64,000 nucleotides of DNA from Dacryopinax spathularia (Eukaryota; Basidiomycota; Dacrymycetes; Dacrymycetales; Dacrymycetaceae), in the NCBI GenBank assembly GCA_037974965.1, contig JBBPFI010000004.1:1860001-1924000 (forward strand), written 5' to 3'. This document shows positions 33,114 to 44,066 of this stretch, piece after piece. Within the stretch, counting starts at the first letter, position 1; each line of letters starts with the position of its first letter. The position numbers and the translations under genes were made by a program. The notes below the pieces were generated by a model. That model worked only from the letters and a program-made list of their open reading frames with translations. It made no database searches and was not told where the DNA came from.

Positions 33114-35611
33114 TCAGAGCGCGGAATTTCCTGTCCCCGCTCTCCCACTCCAGTTTCCCAGCCTATGTGTCCGCTCGAACAACGCCATCAGAGCATCCCT
33201 CGTGCGCAGGCTCCCCGCCGGTTCCACACGCGTCGCCGGGTCCACAGCTCCGGCAGCACTTTCCGGAGGAGCGCGAGCAGGCCAAGGGGCGGTGCTATCA
33301 ACCTGCCTTTCACCAGACGCACCAGTCCGTGACGGTCCCGCATGCTGGTATAAATTGACAGGGGGGTGTCCTTTCCCCGCCGCGCTCGTGCTAGGTCCCG
33401 CCACGGGTGATTGCTGCTGCTGCTGCTGCTCCTCAGCTCCACCTCGTCCGCTGCCAGCGCCATCAACGCGCAAGGAGCCGGAGCCCAAGGGACCAGGGGG
33501 GAGTCGCCTTCCCTCGGCAGGAGCAGTCGAGGCAGACCGAGGCTCTTGTGCCCTTGGTGCAGTTTGCGTGGTGGCAGTCGCCGCGGCAGCCTGCATCTCA
33601 GCGTCGATAGCGCTAAACCGAGCCTCGTTAGCGCGAAGCCGAGCCTCAATTGCTCGGATGAACCCCGCGTGGTCGGCAACCCTCCTCGGCGCCTGTTCAG
33701 CCTCGACCCTCAGCCTCTCCGCTCTGGCAGCGTGCCCCCGCTCTATATCGCGCCAAAAAACTTCGGCCTCTTCCATCCCCCTAAGGAACCGCTCATCCAG
33801 TGGTAGGTTCCGCGCTGCTCCGCCTGCTGGGTTCGGTGGTGGTGGCCGAGGCGCTGCTGCTCCGCCTCCTGCTAGTGGCGCGGGCGGTGCTTGCGCAGGA
33901 GGCGGTTGAGCAGCACCAGGCCTCAAAGCAGCATCGACCGCCACCCCACCCGGATTTCCTGGGGCAGGTTGGGGCCGGGGGAAGTTCATCCCTCCCACAT
34001 AAGCAGGCTGCGTCGCCGCTGCCATTCCTTGCTGAATAGGGAGTGGGAACTGAAGTTGAGGCCGAGCCTGGGGCTGTGGCTGTTGCTGAGGTTGCTGAGG
34101 TTGTCGTGGTTGAGGTTGCGCGTAGGCCAGTGGGACATGCATATAACGCGTGAACCCCGGGAATTGAACTTGCACGACCCTTCTCTGCGCGTTCGGCACC
34201 GTTACGTACGCTCCTGCTCCGGGGGCGGCGGAGGCGGCAGGTTGCGCTGGTACTTGCTGGGGACGCGGGGGAGGAGGCATGGGCTGAAATAGGCCTACGT
34301 CGAATGTGTAGTCAACTACGGCTAGGGGCTGCTGAGGTCGAGCTTGGTTTAGTGCTGGTTGCGGTAGCTGCTGCTGCTGCTGCTGCTGAGAATGATGATG
34401 ACGATACTGAGGTGCAGCAGCCTGCTCCGCCACAGCGCGTTCTTCTCGCTCTCTCAATTGGTCTTGTTCCTGGAGTACCCGCCTCCACATTCGTGCGCGT
34501 TGCTGCGTTTGGAGTGCGTGCTGCTGGAGGTGTAGGGCGTGGAGTTCTCCAGCAGTGGGTTGTCTGGGTGCGGCTGGTTGGGGCTGTGCTGGGATAGGTC
34601 GGGCGTCAGGGGCGGCAGGGGCGGCGCCTTGCTGATTGGGATTGGGATTGGGATTGGGATTGGCGGGGACGGCGGTGTCGTCCGGGAATATACCACTCCA
34701 CAGATCTTCGGCCGTCCTTCCACCCGACCCTTCCGACGGCTGCCCCTCAGGAGGACGTCGAAGCGCCAGCAGCTCCTTCCCCTCCTTCGCCTCCACCAGC
34801 GCCTTCAGACTCCAATTCACAGCCGGCCGGCCCCTCACAACGCCATTACAAAACGGACACTTCTTTTCCCTCATCAACAAGCTCGGGTGTTCACCCATTC
34901 CCACAGCCTTATTCCGCCACCACTGTGCAAGGCAGGTCCCGCAGGCCGTGTGGCCGCAGGACATGACCCGGGGGCCGGAGAGCGGTTCGTAGCAGAGGTC
35001 GCATTCGAGCTGTTTTGTGAGTCCGCTGACGAGGGAGTCGGTCGCTGCGCTGGCGAGCTGCTTGGTTTCGGACCGGTGGAGAGCTTCGGTGAGCCGGTCG
35101 ACGGTGGCGAGCGCCTTTGCGAGTGCAGCATGTGTGTCTCTGGATGTAGCGACGAGGGAGTGACGGAATTGACGTGCGCGTTTTCGCGCTGGCGATCCAG
35201 GCGTGGACGAAGATGCGGTGGTAGATGCCTAGTACGCTATAATCTCCACAGGCATATGAAAGCTATGGAGGTAGCGTACCTCCGTGCCTCCAACCTCGTG
35301 CTCCTCATCGTCCTCCGATGACTCGCTGATGCTCAGAGCTCGCTATATGCGCATATATCAGCATTCCATGCGTTCGACGAGGATGGGATGAGGAGCGGAC
35401 GGACCTTGCGTTGACCGATGACTTGGATCTCCTCCTCTCCGTCCTCCTCTTCGTCGTCGTCGTTCTGCTCCTCCTCCTCCTCTTCTCCGCGGGCAGACTC
35501 CATATCGACATCAGTGACATCAGGTAGTGGCACCGTGCGAAGTTGAGGTTGGGCTTGCTTGCCTTTCCGAACAGCTACAGCTACGGTTTGGCCTCTTGTG
35601 AGTCGCACCAT
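33114..35611 (-). CDS. RING-finger protein with long Gln/Pro/Ala-rich tail (putative E3 ubiquitin ligase)
   Basis: Minus-strand exons 35405-35611, 35280-35342 and 33114-35228 encode 794 residues. An acidic N-terminus (EEEEEEQNDDDEEEDGEEE) and a helical stretch precede a C3HC4 RING at about residues 166-217: CDLC, then SCGHTACGTC, then CPFC. The tail of about 570 residues is low complexity, with NPNPNPNP, polyglutamine runs, many prolines and a C-terminal region with charged helices. RING proteins of this type pass ubiquitin from an E2 to a substrate. The acidic stretch and basic patch (SPARKRARQFRH) suggest a nuclear protein. I do not recognise a specific orthologue; general resemblance to CHFR-like RINGs is weak. 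Confidence 0.85.
33412..33430. repeat. CAG/CTG triplet repeat in the RING gene
   Basis: About six TGC units on the plus strand encode a short Gln run in the tail of the RING protein on the minus strand. Confidence 0.8.
34367..34388. repeat. CAG/CTG triplet repeat in the RING gene
   Basis: Seven GCT units on the plus strand encode a second polyglutamine run (QQQQQQQ) on the minus strand. It is likely to vary in length between strains. Confidence 0.8.
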
Positions 35612-36555
35612 GACTCACCCGACGAGGAAGGGGGGAGATGGTGGCAAGAGACAAGCGCCTCCCAAACCAAGCGCCAGCACCCTGCCTTATATACCCCCAC
35701 GCCCAAAAGCCAAAAGGGATCAGATCCCCACCCGAAAGCCAAAAGGCAGACGAAAGGGCAGAAGGCGCTAGCGCGGCCTTGCCACAAACCGCTCGAAGCG
35801 CCGTTTGCGTGCCGGTGATGGGATGGTGGTTTGATCAACGGAGTGAGGACGGAGACGGAGGCAGAGAAGGCGCTAGAGGGCAGACGGTCAGCGGGTGAAG
35901 TCACGCGTCAGGTACACGGGCTGGATTAGAATTGACTTACTTCGGGTTACTTGCTTGGAATTGACTTACTTCGGCTTACTTGCTTGGAATTGACTTACTT
36001 CGGCTTACTTGCCTGGAATTGACTTACTTCGGGTTACTATGGCGCGAAGGCGCGGCGTCATTCCGCGGCGCGGTGGAATGCGGTAAAGTATGTGCTGGAC
36101 TATATGGTACGGTTAACCGGACGGTACTGCCATCTGACCGCGACCGCGGGTTTCACTTTCTGACGCTCTTCGAACGGCAACGACAACGAATTAAGTCACA
36201 AAAAATATCCGGACTAAGACAGAAGAGGAAATCCACGAAGGGTTCTAGAAGTGGGAAATCCGGCGATGCCGAGCATCCTCCCGGATATGCACCGAGCACT
36301 CTCCTGATGAATGTCTCGGAAACGGTCTCGGGGTCGGCGTCTATTCCACCTTTCTTTCCTTTCTTAACGGCAACGATCGGAAATAGGATGCATAATGAGG
36401 TATCGATATGTCCCCCTCCGTACATCTAGTACAACAACAGCTCCGTATTCTACCACAGCACATCGTCATGCCCCCTCAGCCATCTGCCATCTGCCATCAG
36501 CGGGATGGGCGCTTAGGGTCCGTGGGTAGTGGGGAGAAACGAGGTAGGAGCTGGA
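35612..36555. other. Intergenic region with tandem repeat, upstream of the RING gene and downstream of CDC45
   Basis: No gene is supported. It contains the 29-bp tandem repeat at 35930-36038 and a short CATCTGC repeat near 36480. It should include the promoter of the RING gene and the 3' UTR of CDC45. Confidence 0.45.
35930..36038. repeat. 29-bp tandem repeat, nearly four copies
   Basis: AATTGACTTACTTCGG starts at 35930, 35959, 35988 and 36017, an exact 29-bp period. The copies differ by G or C at one place (CGGGTT or CGGCTT) and at one T/C near the unit end. The last copy is cut short. Confidence 0.9.
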
Positions 36556-39196
36556 TCACCCAGCCCGCATAGCCAGCGTCTCCAAAAACTTATGCAAGTC
36601 TTCCTTGTTCACTTCTACTACGCTCGTGTCAAATGTCACTTGTCGTGTGCGCGCGCCGGACCGGTCTCGGGCTTCGAGGAAGGCGAGGTTGAACGTGCTA
36701 TTCCGTATCGTCAGCACCGCTGGTGAAGGAAAAGGCCGAATAAGGCAAGGGGGCCATATATGGCAGGTTGACCAAATAAGGGAAGAAAGCTTAAATAGGG
36801 GTGCAGAAGCGCAAAGTCCGCGGGAGAAGAAAACACAGAGAAGACACAAGGCAACGAACGGAAAGGAAAGGAAAGGGGACGCAAGGCAACGGAAAGAAAC
36901 GAAATACAAGGCGACGAAAAGAAACGGAGCACCAAGAAAGGAAACGCAACGCAAGCAACGACCCGAAAGGCAACGAAACGACTCACTTCGGCTTAACATC
37001 CCCCATCTCCTCCGCCCCCGTAACACCCACAACAACATAAGTCCCCGCCTCCTCCTTCGCGCACGCCACCACGAACGGCAACAACCGTTTCCGCCTCCCG
37101 ACCTGCATGCTCTGTACCCAGTTCCGCGTCGCGTCCACTAACCACAGCGCCAACCGCGAGAGAGTGCTCGGGTGCGCGAAGAGGCCGAGGTCGGGGCCTT
37201 CTTTGATTGTTGCTAGGCGGAAAGAACGGGTTTGGGTTATGGCGCGCTTGGAGATTAGGGAGGTGCCTTGTCGGACTATGGCGCGTTGGAGGGCCATTGC
37301 CAGGGGGAGGGAGTTTCGGAGGAGGTTGATGCTACCCGCTCTATCAGCTGCTGTCCGGGGGAAAGATGGGAGCAGAGGATGGAGAAACCGGAAAAAAGGA
37401 AAGATGACGCACTTCATACCAAGCGCATCGTACGCCGCCCAGAAATTAGCGACCCACCACTCCTCCTCCTTCTGCTCCCTCTCCTCTTCCTCCGCCTGCT
37501 GCGTGTTCTTCACCGTCTCAGCCTCTTTCGCCCCACCCGCCCCATTCCGCCCATTAGCCCCAACGGGTTGGTTCTCCTTCCCCTCCCCCCTCCCCGTCCC
37601 CGTCCCCGAGCCCGAGCCCGGCAAGCTCCAAGCCCTCATCCCGCCAAACCACTCCCCCCCGCCCCTCCCCCCCTCCAGCTCCACCTCCAGCTTCACCCCC
37701 TGCGCAGCCTCCAGCAACGCCCCCACGCCCTCTACCACATCGGCCGCGCTGAGAGGCTGGAGGCGGAAGCCGAATGAACGTGTGAAGCTGGGGTAGGCGA
37801 GTTCGACTAAGCCGTATTCGGGGGCGTAGTTGTCCATTTTTGAACGGAGGGAACGTTTGAGGTCTTGGTCCATGTGCGTGAAGGCTTGTTGACATTGTTG
37901 GAGGGAGAAGCTGCGACACAAGCCCATCAGCAAGCAAGCGAGGAGCGAGAGCACAACAGAGAGGAGGAAAGGAAGAAGGAGAGAGGAACAGTAGGGAGGA
38001 GAGAGTGACAAAGGACGGTGGAGAGAGACAGAATGAGAGCAAGAGCACGCACCCCATCTTAGCCAACATCCCCCCCAGCTGTTTCTTCCCCTTCTCATTC
38101 CACGCCCTCAGCCGACTCATCACATACGCCGAATGATACATCGCATCCCAAAGATTCCAATGTCTAACCAACATAAACCTCAGCTCCTCGCTCTGTCGTA
38201 TCCCCGAATCGTCCGCCGTCAGTTGTTGTTTCCCCCCCGGCTCAGCTACTACGCCCGGGGGGAGAGCGTTCAAGCGGGCGACTTCGTCGGAGAAGAGCTC
38301 GTGCATCTGTTCGTACGTGCCGCGCTTGATACGCGAGGTGAGGTATTGATGTGTTAGGCCGAGGATCGCTAGCCAGAGAAGGGCGTTGTCTGCTCGTTCG
38401 AGGGCGGTCGCGAGGACGTAGATTATCCCCGCGCTGGACTGGCCGTACGAGGTGCCGGAGGCGTAGTATCGCTCTAGACGCTCGAGGTATTCTTCGCGTT
38501 TTTCCCGGCGTTCGCGTTTTGACATCTTCCCGACTTTGGTCAGAGTCCGTACAGAACAAAGAGAGGGAAAGAAAAACGCACCCCTCCATTGAGCTTCCGC
38601 TTCTTCCTCGGCGTCCCTTCCCCATCTTCGTCCTCATCCTCCTCATCTTCGTCCTCATCCTCATCCTCGTCAGAATCAGAATCACTCTCACTCCCATCAA
38701 ACATCGTCTCCTCAAACGCCCTCCTCTCCTCGCCCATCCTACTAACCTCGCCATCATCCCACACCACCACCCTCTCCTGTCTCTCCCCCACTCCAAAAAG
38801 GTTCGGCAGGCTCCTCGGTCTCCTACTATCAACGACATGCACTTTCACCCCAGGCCCGAACTCGCCAAACCAGTCTTCGCTCGCCAGGTCCAGCAAGCTG
38901 CCAATATTAAGCAATATCAACGTGTGCAGTTCCTGACTCCTTTGCAGCTGGTCTCGTAAAGCCACGAGAGCCGGATAGCCAGAAACAGGCTCGATCCGAT
39001 GTTGTACCCCGTCCCGCGTGAGGAGTGAGGCGAGCATCCGACATGCGCAGAGGGAGTCGACTTCGAGTGCTGCGAGGAGGACGACTGCGGAGGGGGTATT
39101 GGACCGTGTTCGGCGTTGGGCGAGGATCTCGCGGTAGGCTGTGAGGTATGTTTTGCCCGCGTCGTGTGCGGAGGTTGGGGGGAGGAGGTATACCAT
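36556..39196 (-). CDS. CDC45: CDC45 replication-fork helicase subunit
   Basis: Minus-strand exons 38582-39196, 38053-38525, 37413-37910, 36987-37340 and 36556-36697 encode 693 residues. Conserved parts align along the whole length of human CDC45. The N-terminal DHH-like region reads LEVDSLCACRML (human DVDALCACKIL), then VQHRIEPVSGY and a VHVVDSRRP motif. An acidic linker (DEDEDEDEDEEDEDED) follows. Next come ERYYASGTSYGQS, LRFMLVRHWNLWDAMYHSAYV, the KMGFSLQQC segment and, at the end, LPFVVACAKE and DLHKFLETL. It acts in the nucleus in the CMG helicase with Mcm2-7 and GINS, and is essential for replication. I chose the start MVYLLPP at 39196. An in-frame ATG extends the frame upstream, but with non-conserved sequence. 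Intron 4 is long (289 nt) and purine-rich on the plus strand. Confidence 0.95.
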
Positions 39197-39577
39197 CCCG
39201 CTTGGGCCAAGTGGGTAGTGGAAGGGAGAAAAGGAAGGGAGGATGGAGAGGGAGGGTGATGATGCTGCGAAGGCGTGTAGGCTGCTCTGTGGGTATTGGG
39301 TTACGGGAGCGGTAGGGACGTCGCGTGCCTTTGAGAATGAGACGCGTCGATTACATGACATCAACCAAAGAATGGACGCGTCTCGGCGTTAATGCTGGAC
39401 ATCATCCTGTCGGCGTTAGATGCAAGGACGGAAAAGGCCGAAAGCGCGTCCATCCTGCCCCCATGCGAATGCGATCTGCAACTTGCAATGGTATAAATTG
39501 CTCATAACACGGGCCGAGCAGTCCTAGCGAATGAAGACCGATATAAAAGCGAGTAGCTATGCTCTACGCTCTACGCG
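39197..39577. other. Intergenic region between CDC45 and NOP4
   Basis: Both genes are on the minus strand. This 381-bp gap holds the CDC45 promoter and the NOP4 3' UTR. It contains two ACGCGTC-like stretches (MluI-box-like) near 39340 and 39375. ACGCGT boxes drive G1/S genes in fungi, so they may control CDC45. Confidence 0.45.
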
Positions 39578-42500
39578 CTACGCCTTCCCACCCCTCTTCC
39601 CCTTCCTCTCCTTCCTCTTCTTCCCAATCAACGCCCCCAGATTCTTGCCCAACGACGTATCCCTCGCAGGCTTCCCATTCTGCGCGACAGCCTCACCCTT
39701 ACTCTTCTCCTTTCTATCACTTGGCCTTCCCTTCCCCCTGGGCGGCGCGTCATCATCTCTGGACTGCTTTGGTGCGCCTTTACCGATCTTCTGACGTTTT
39801 CTGGGCCGTTCCTCTGCTGCATCGCCTGCTTCGGATTCCGTCTGTATCTCTCAGTCAGCAAAGCGATGACAGGGAAGAAAAAGAGGATAGCACCTGCCGA
39901 CGCTTCGCCCTCTCCCTACTCCCCTCCACCAACTCCTTCCTCCTCTTCACCACCTGAACATTCTCAATCGAGAACTCCAAGATCAACCCCCTGCCTCCCC
40001 CTTCCCTCCCCCTTCCCCCTTTACCCTCCTCACCATCAGCAGCAGCAGCAGTCTGCCCCCTCTCCTCCGCCTCCTGGATCAACTTCACCCTCGCCCGAAT
40101 CTTCCTTATCCTGTCATTCAACTCCTCCTTCTTCTCCCTCTCCTTTTCAGTCTTCAGCTGCTCGTCAAGCTTCTTAAGAGTGTCAAGGAGCTCGGTCTTC
40201 CACCACCCCGACATAAGCGGCACCACGTCGGGGTTATTATTCGCCCATCTCAGCACTCTCAGCGCATCAGCATGAGACCGCATCTCCAAAAACCCATATC
40301 CCTTGCTCTTCCCCTTCCCCGACAGGGGATCGACGCGCTCCGCCTGCCTAACAATCTTACTCTGCACAACGGCAGTCTGCCTCTCCCCCTTCTGCTTTTT
40401 CTTTGCTGGGCCGGACGAGGGAGGCGTATCGTCCCCCAACTCGTCGCTCGTCAGCCCTTCCCTCTCGCCTCTCTTGACTTCATCCTCGAACGTCCGCACG
40501 GCGTGGATCGCGAGTCGTTTTAGCGTGCGGTCGGTCGCGAACGTCGGGATTTGGCGGACGGAGAGACGGGTTTTGGAGATGTAGAGCGAGGGGTTTGAGC
40601 GGAGGAGCGTGCGGCGGGTGTTGAAAGACGCTACGCGGCGGTCTAGTTCGGCGGGGGGGATTGTTGCGGCTGCGGGGGTGTTGGGGAAGATTACTGTTTG
40701 CCACCATCAGATCAGCTTCTGTCAACGGACACCACCAGGAAGGGTGACGTACCCCCCTCGCGCATGAGGTACAGATTCCGCTTATCCTCCTTCTCCCTCC
40801 TCTTCTCCCCTTCTTCCTTAAGCCTAGCAGCCTCGTCCCTCGGAACAGCCCTCGCAACACTCAACGTTCGTCCATGCAACACCAGCCTGCTCGCCAGTCC
40901 GCTACTCGGATCCGGCGTCAACAAACTTTGGACCGCGAATGGGTTCTGTCGTTTTTCCTTTTTCTTCTCCCCTGCGCCCGGGAGGGAAGAAGAGAGGCCG
41001 GTTTCAGAGGCAAGCTGTTCGGCTTCGCGGATGGCGAGATCGGCGTGCTCTTTTTGCCAGAAGCAGACGAAGCCTGTTCCGCGGGAACGGCCGGTGATGG
41101 GGTCGAGGGTTATGCGCGCGTAGCGGAGGGGGCCGAAGGCTCGGAATCTTTGCACAGGGAGGTTAGCTGTGTAAAGCGAGAGGGAGAGGAAGGGGGAGGG
41201 AGAATGGGAGGAGGCTTACGTGGTGCGGAGATCGTCTTCGGTCGCTTCGAAGGGGATGTTACGGACGAAAAGGGTGGTGCCGACGTCTGTTTGGGGAAGG
41301 GTAGGGCGGGTTTTGGGGCCGTCTTCGTCCTCGTCTTCCTCGTCTTCGTTCCCTTCCTCATCTTCCGAGTTGCCGGCGGATTCCTCGTCATCATCATCGA
41401 CCTCTTCGTCCTCCTCTTCATCTTCGTCATCGTCTCCATCCTCCTCTTCGTCATCTTCCGCAGACTCAGCATCTTCTGCCTCAGCATCCCCCATCTCCAC
41501 ATCCCCCCATCTCTCCCCCTCTCCCTCTGCAGCATCTTCCTGCCCCTCCTCCTCCACTCCCTCGTCCCCCTCTCCCACCTCAGCCACCTCCCTCTCCCAC
41601 CTCTCCTTACTCAGCGCCCAATCAACAGCCACGACCCTCCCCTCCTTCCCCTCTTTCTTCCCCAGTACCTTCCCATTAACGCCCTCAATAGCCCGCTGCG
41701 CATCGGACTTACTCAACATCCATACGAATGCGAATCCCCGGATCTTCGGTTTCCGCTTCTTCTCCTTTCCCTTGGATTCGTCGGCGTTGGCGGCTGCGGA
41801 GGATTGGGAGGCAGGGGAGGGAGAGGGAAGGGTGGGTATCTCGATCGAGTAAATCGGGCCGTACGGCAAGAACGCCTCCCTCAAATCACGTTCGGTTATG
41901 TGAAACGGCAAGTTTCTGACAATCAACCTCCCAGCCCTATTGGGCTTCGCCTTCCCCACCCCCTGCCCAGCAGTCCCAGCAGCAGCGCTGGCGTCTTCTG
42001 CATTGGACGCCGGTACGATGGGAGGGACGATTTTCAAGGATGCGTCCAGCCGTTTCTTGAGTACGACGCTCAAGAGAGAGCCCTTGAACGTGTGCGCATG
42101 CAGGGCTTGTACGGCTGATTGGGCGTGGGCGGGGGTGTCGAATAGCACATGTGCGGTGCCCTCCACAACGTCTCTCCCATCACCTTCTTCTCCCTCAGCC
42201 GCACCCTCTGCTTGAGCAGCAGCAGCAGCAGCGGCAGAGGAAGCATAGACGGGAAAGATGACTTTCTCGGCCCCAGCTTGTTTCCGGACTTTTTTCCAGA
42301 TCTCTTTGTTCGTTATTCCCGTTGGAAGGCCGGTGATCACTATGGTGCGGATGGCGTTGGGGTCTTTAGGCGTGGGGAGGGGTTTGAGGGTACGTTTTGG
42401 GGTGGGCTTCGGTTTGCTTGGGGTGTCGGGTTTAGGTTGGTCGGGCTGGATTCGAGGGTCAGTATTCCAACAGCCGAAAAAGAAGAGAGCAGAGATGGTG

Positions 42501-42895
42501 ACGAAGAGAGAAAGGCAATGGACAGACGCACCTTAGTCCCAGGCCACTGAACCCTCACCTTCCTCCCCCCCACTTCAAGTCCCGCACTCAATTCCTCCAC
42601 GAGGCGCTCCGCGTCCTCTCTCACCGCGAACGTGACGTACCCCACTCCCTTGCTCACTTTTGTCTCTTTGTCCAGCACTACGAAGGCTTTGCGGACGGGT
42701 GCGTGGTCTGAGAAGAGAGTTTGGAGGTCTGTAGATGTGTAGGTGTAGGGGAGGGAGGTTATGAAGAGTGTTGAGCTGCCGATATCGTCAGCTCTTGGCT
42801 TGGGTTCCATAGCGGAAAGTAAGAATGTACCCATGATGTTCCTCGTTGGCAGCCTTAGGCTCTTCACCATCCCTTTCTTTCCTTTTGGTACCCAT
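39578..42895 (-). CDS. NOP4: NOP4/RBM28 nucleolar ribosome-biogenesis factor with RRM domains
   Basis: Minus-strand exons 42831-42895, 42532-42775, 41220-42445, 40753-41147, 39894-40693 and 39578-39841 encode 997 residues. Several RRMs are visible. RRM1 has STLFITSLPY and GVGYVTF, the second has RTIVITGLP, the third has GRLIVRNLPFHIT with RGFAFVWM, and the fourth has TTLFVRNIPFEAT with RGTGFVCF. Long acidic stretches lie between the third and fourth. The segment MREGVIFPNTP followed by LLRSNPSLYISKTRLSVRQIP is diagnostic of Nop4/RBM28. The tail is lysine-rich (GALIGKKRKERKGKRGGK). It should act in the nucleolus in 60S subunit assembly and 27S pre-rRNA processing. Reading phase and the VIFPN motif fix the donor of intron 4. 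Confidence 0.93.
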
Positions 42896-43174
42896 CTTCT
42901 TATAATAACAGGGAGCTCACAAACTGGAGGCGTAAGAAAACAGCTCTATGATGGGCCGCAAGGGTCCATAACTTTTCCTCTCATTCGACTTTCAGCTGCT
43001 TCTGCATAGCCACAAAGGGCTTCTCGAGCGGAGGCTTTTGGGGGACGCGTCGTCCCCGTCCCCGATGTTCGTGTGTGCATATACGGTGACGACGCCTTCC
43101 TTCCTCCTCACTCTCCTCCTCGCACTCTCGCCAAACCCCCGCTTATCCCCCGCTACAAGAGATACTTGCCCATC
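42896..43174. promoter_or_regulatory. Divergent promoter of NOP4 (minus) and PUP3 (plus)
   Basis: A 279-bp gap separates the two start codons. No TATA box is evident. The PUP3 side is pyrimidine-rich. Confidence 0.5.
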
Positions 43175-44066
43175 ATGGTAGGCATCTTGAGGACCGAGAA
43201 GAGAGAGCCGTAGCTGATGCAGTTGGGCAGTCGATTATGGAATATAACGGTGGCTCCGTCATAGCCATGAAAGGCAAGAACTGCGTCGCGATCGCCTCTG
43301 ACCTGCGGCTGGGTAATCAGGCCATGACGGTCGCTATGAACTTTGAGAAGGTGCGCGGACACCTGGTGCTTCCTCTATATGAGTATTCGGCTGACGTCCC
43401 GATGTAGGTGTTCCCGGTGACGGATAGCTTGTACTGTGGGTTAGCCGGGCTGGCGAGTGACGTTATCACTCTGTACGTATATGCGTTTGGGGTGGTAGAG
43501 TGAAGAGCTGATGATATGCGTATGACAGGCGCGAACGATTCCGCTACCGCGTCAACATGTACACCATCAAAGAAGAGCGTCAAATCGAGCCCTCCACGTT
43601 CGCCCAACTCGTCTCCTCCACCCTCTACGAACGCCGCTTCGGCCCCTACTTCGTCGAGCCCGTCATCGCCGGCATATCAAAGAAGACCAACGAGCCCTTC
43701 ATCGCCGCCGCTGACCTTATAGGGTGCTTGAACTTCGCGAAGGACTTTGTGGTGTGTGGGACGGCGAGCGATAAGCTTTTTGGCGTTGCGGAGGGGCTGT
43801 GGGAGCCTGATCTGGAGCCGGAGGACCTGTTTGAGACTATTAGCCAGACGCTGATGAATGCTGTGGATCGGGATGCGTTCTCCGGGTGGGGGGCGGTCGT
43901 GCATGTCATGTGCGTCTATCTCCCTTTCTCTTCTCTTTCTTCTCTTCTCTTCTCTTCTCTTCTCTTCCCCGAGCTCCTCATTTTGCATGTTGGAACGCGA
44001 ACTGACTTTTGGCGCAGAACACCGGAGAAGGTGATATCACGAACGCTCAAGGCACGGATGGACTAG
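43175..44066 (+). CDS. PUP3: 20S proteasome subunit beta-3
   Basis: Exons 43175-43177, 43231-43350, 43408-43472, 43529-43909 and 44018-44066 encode 205 residues, the same length as human PSMB3. The start codon alone forms exon 1. Splicing the 53-nt intron gives [23 protein letters not shown], against MSIMSYNGG in human PSMB3, which strongly supports this structure. Later landmarks are [45 protein letters not shown] and the conserved end RTLKARMD. Beta-3 is a non-catalytic member of the inner rings of the proteasome core, without the active-site threonine. It works in the nucleus and cytosol in protein degradation. Confidence 0.97.
43926..43967. repeat. TCTTC microsatellite in PUP3 intron 4
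   Basis: About eight TCTTC/TTCTC units form the pyrimidine tract of the 108-nt last intron of PUP3. Confidence 0.8.

Noticed and set aside
33202-33909. 235-codon plus-strand frame in the RING gene
   Set aside because: It is an antisense reading of low-complexity Gln/Pro/Ala codons with no domain features.
40874-42118. 414-codon plus-strand frame inside NOP4
   Set aside because: It contains long Ser/Leu/Val/Ile runs that are the antisense of acidic stretches. The minus strand has clear RRMs.
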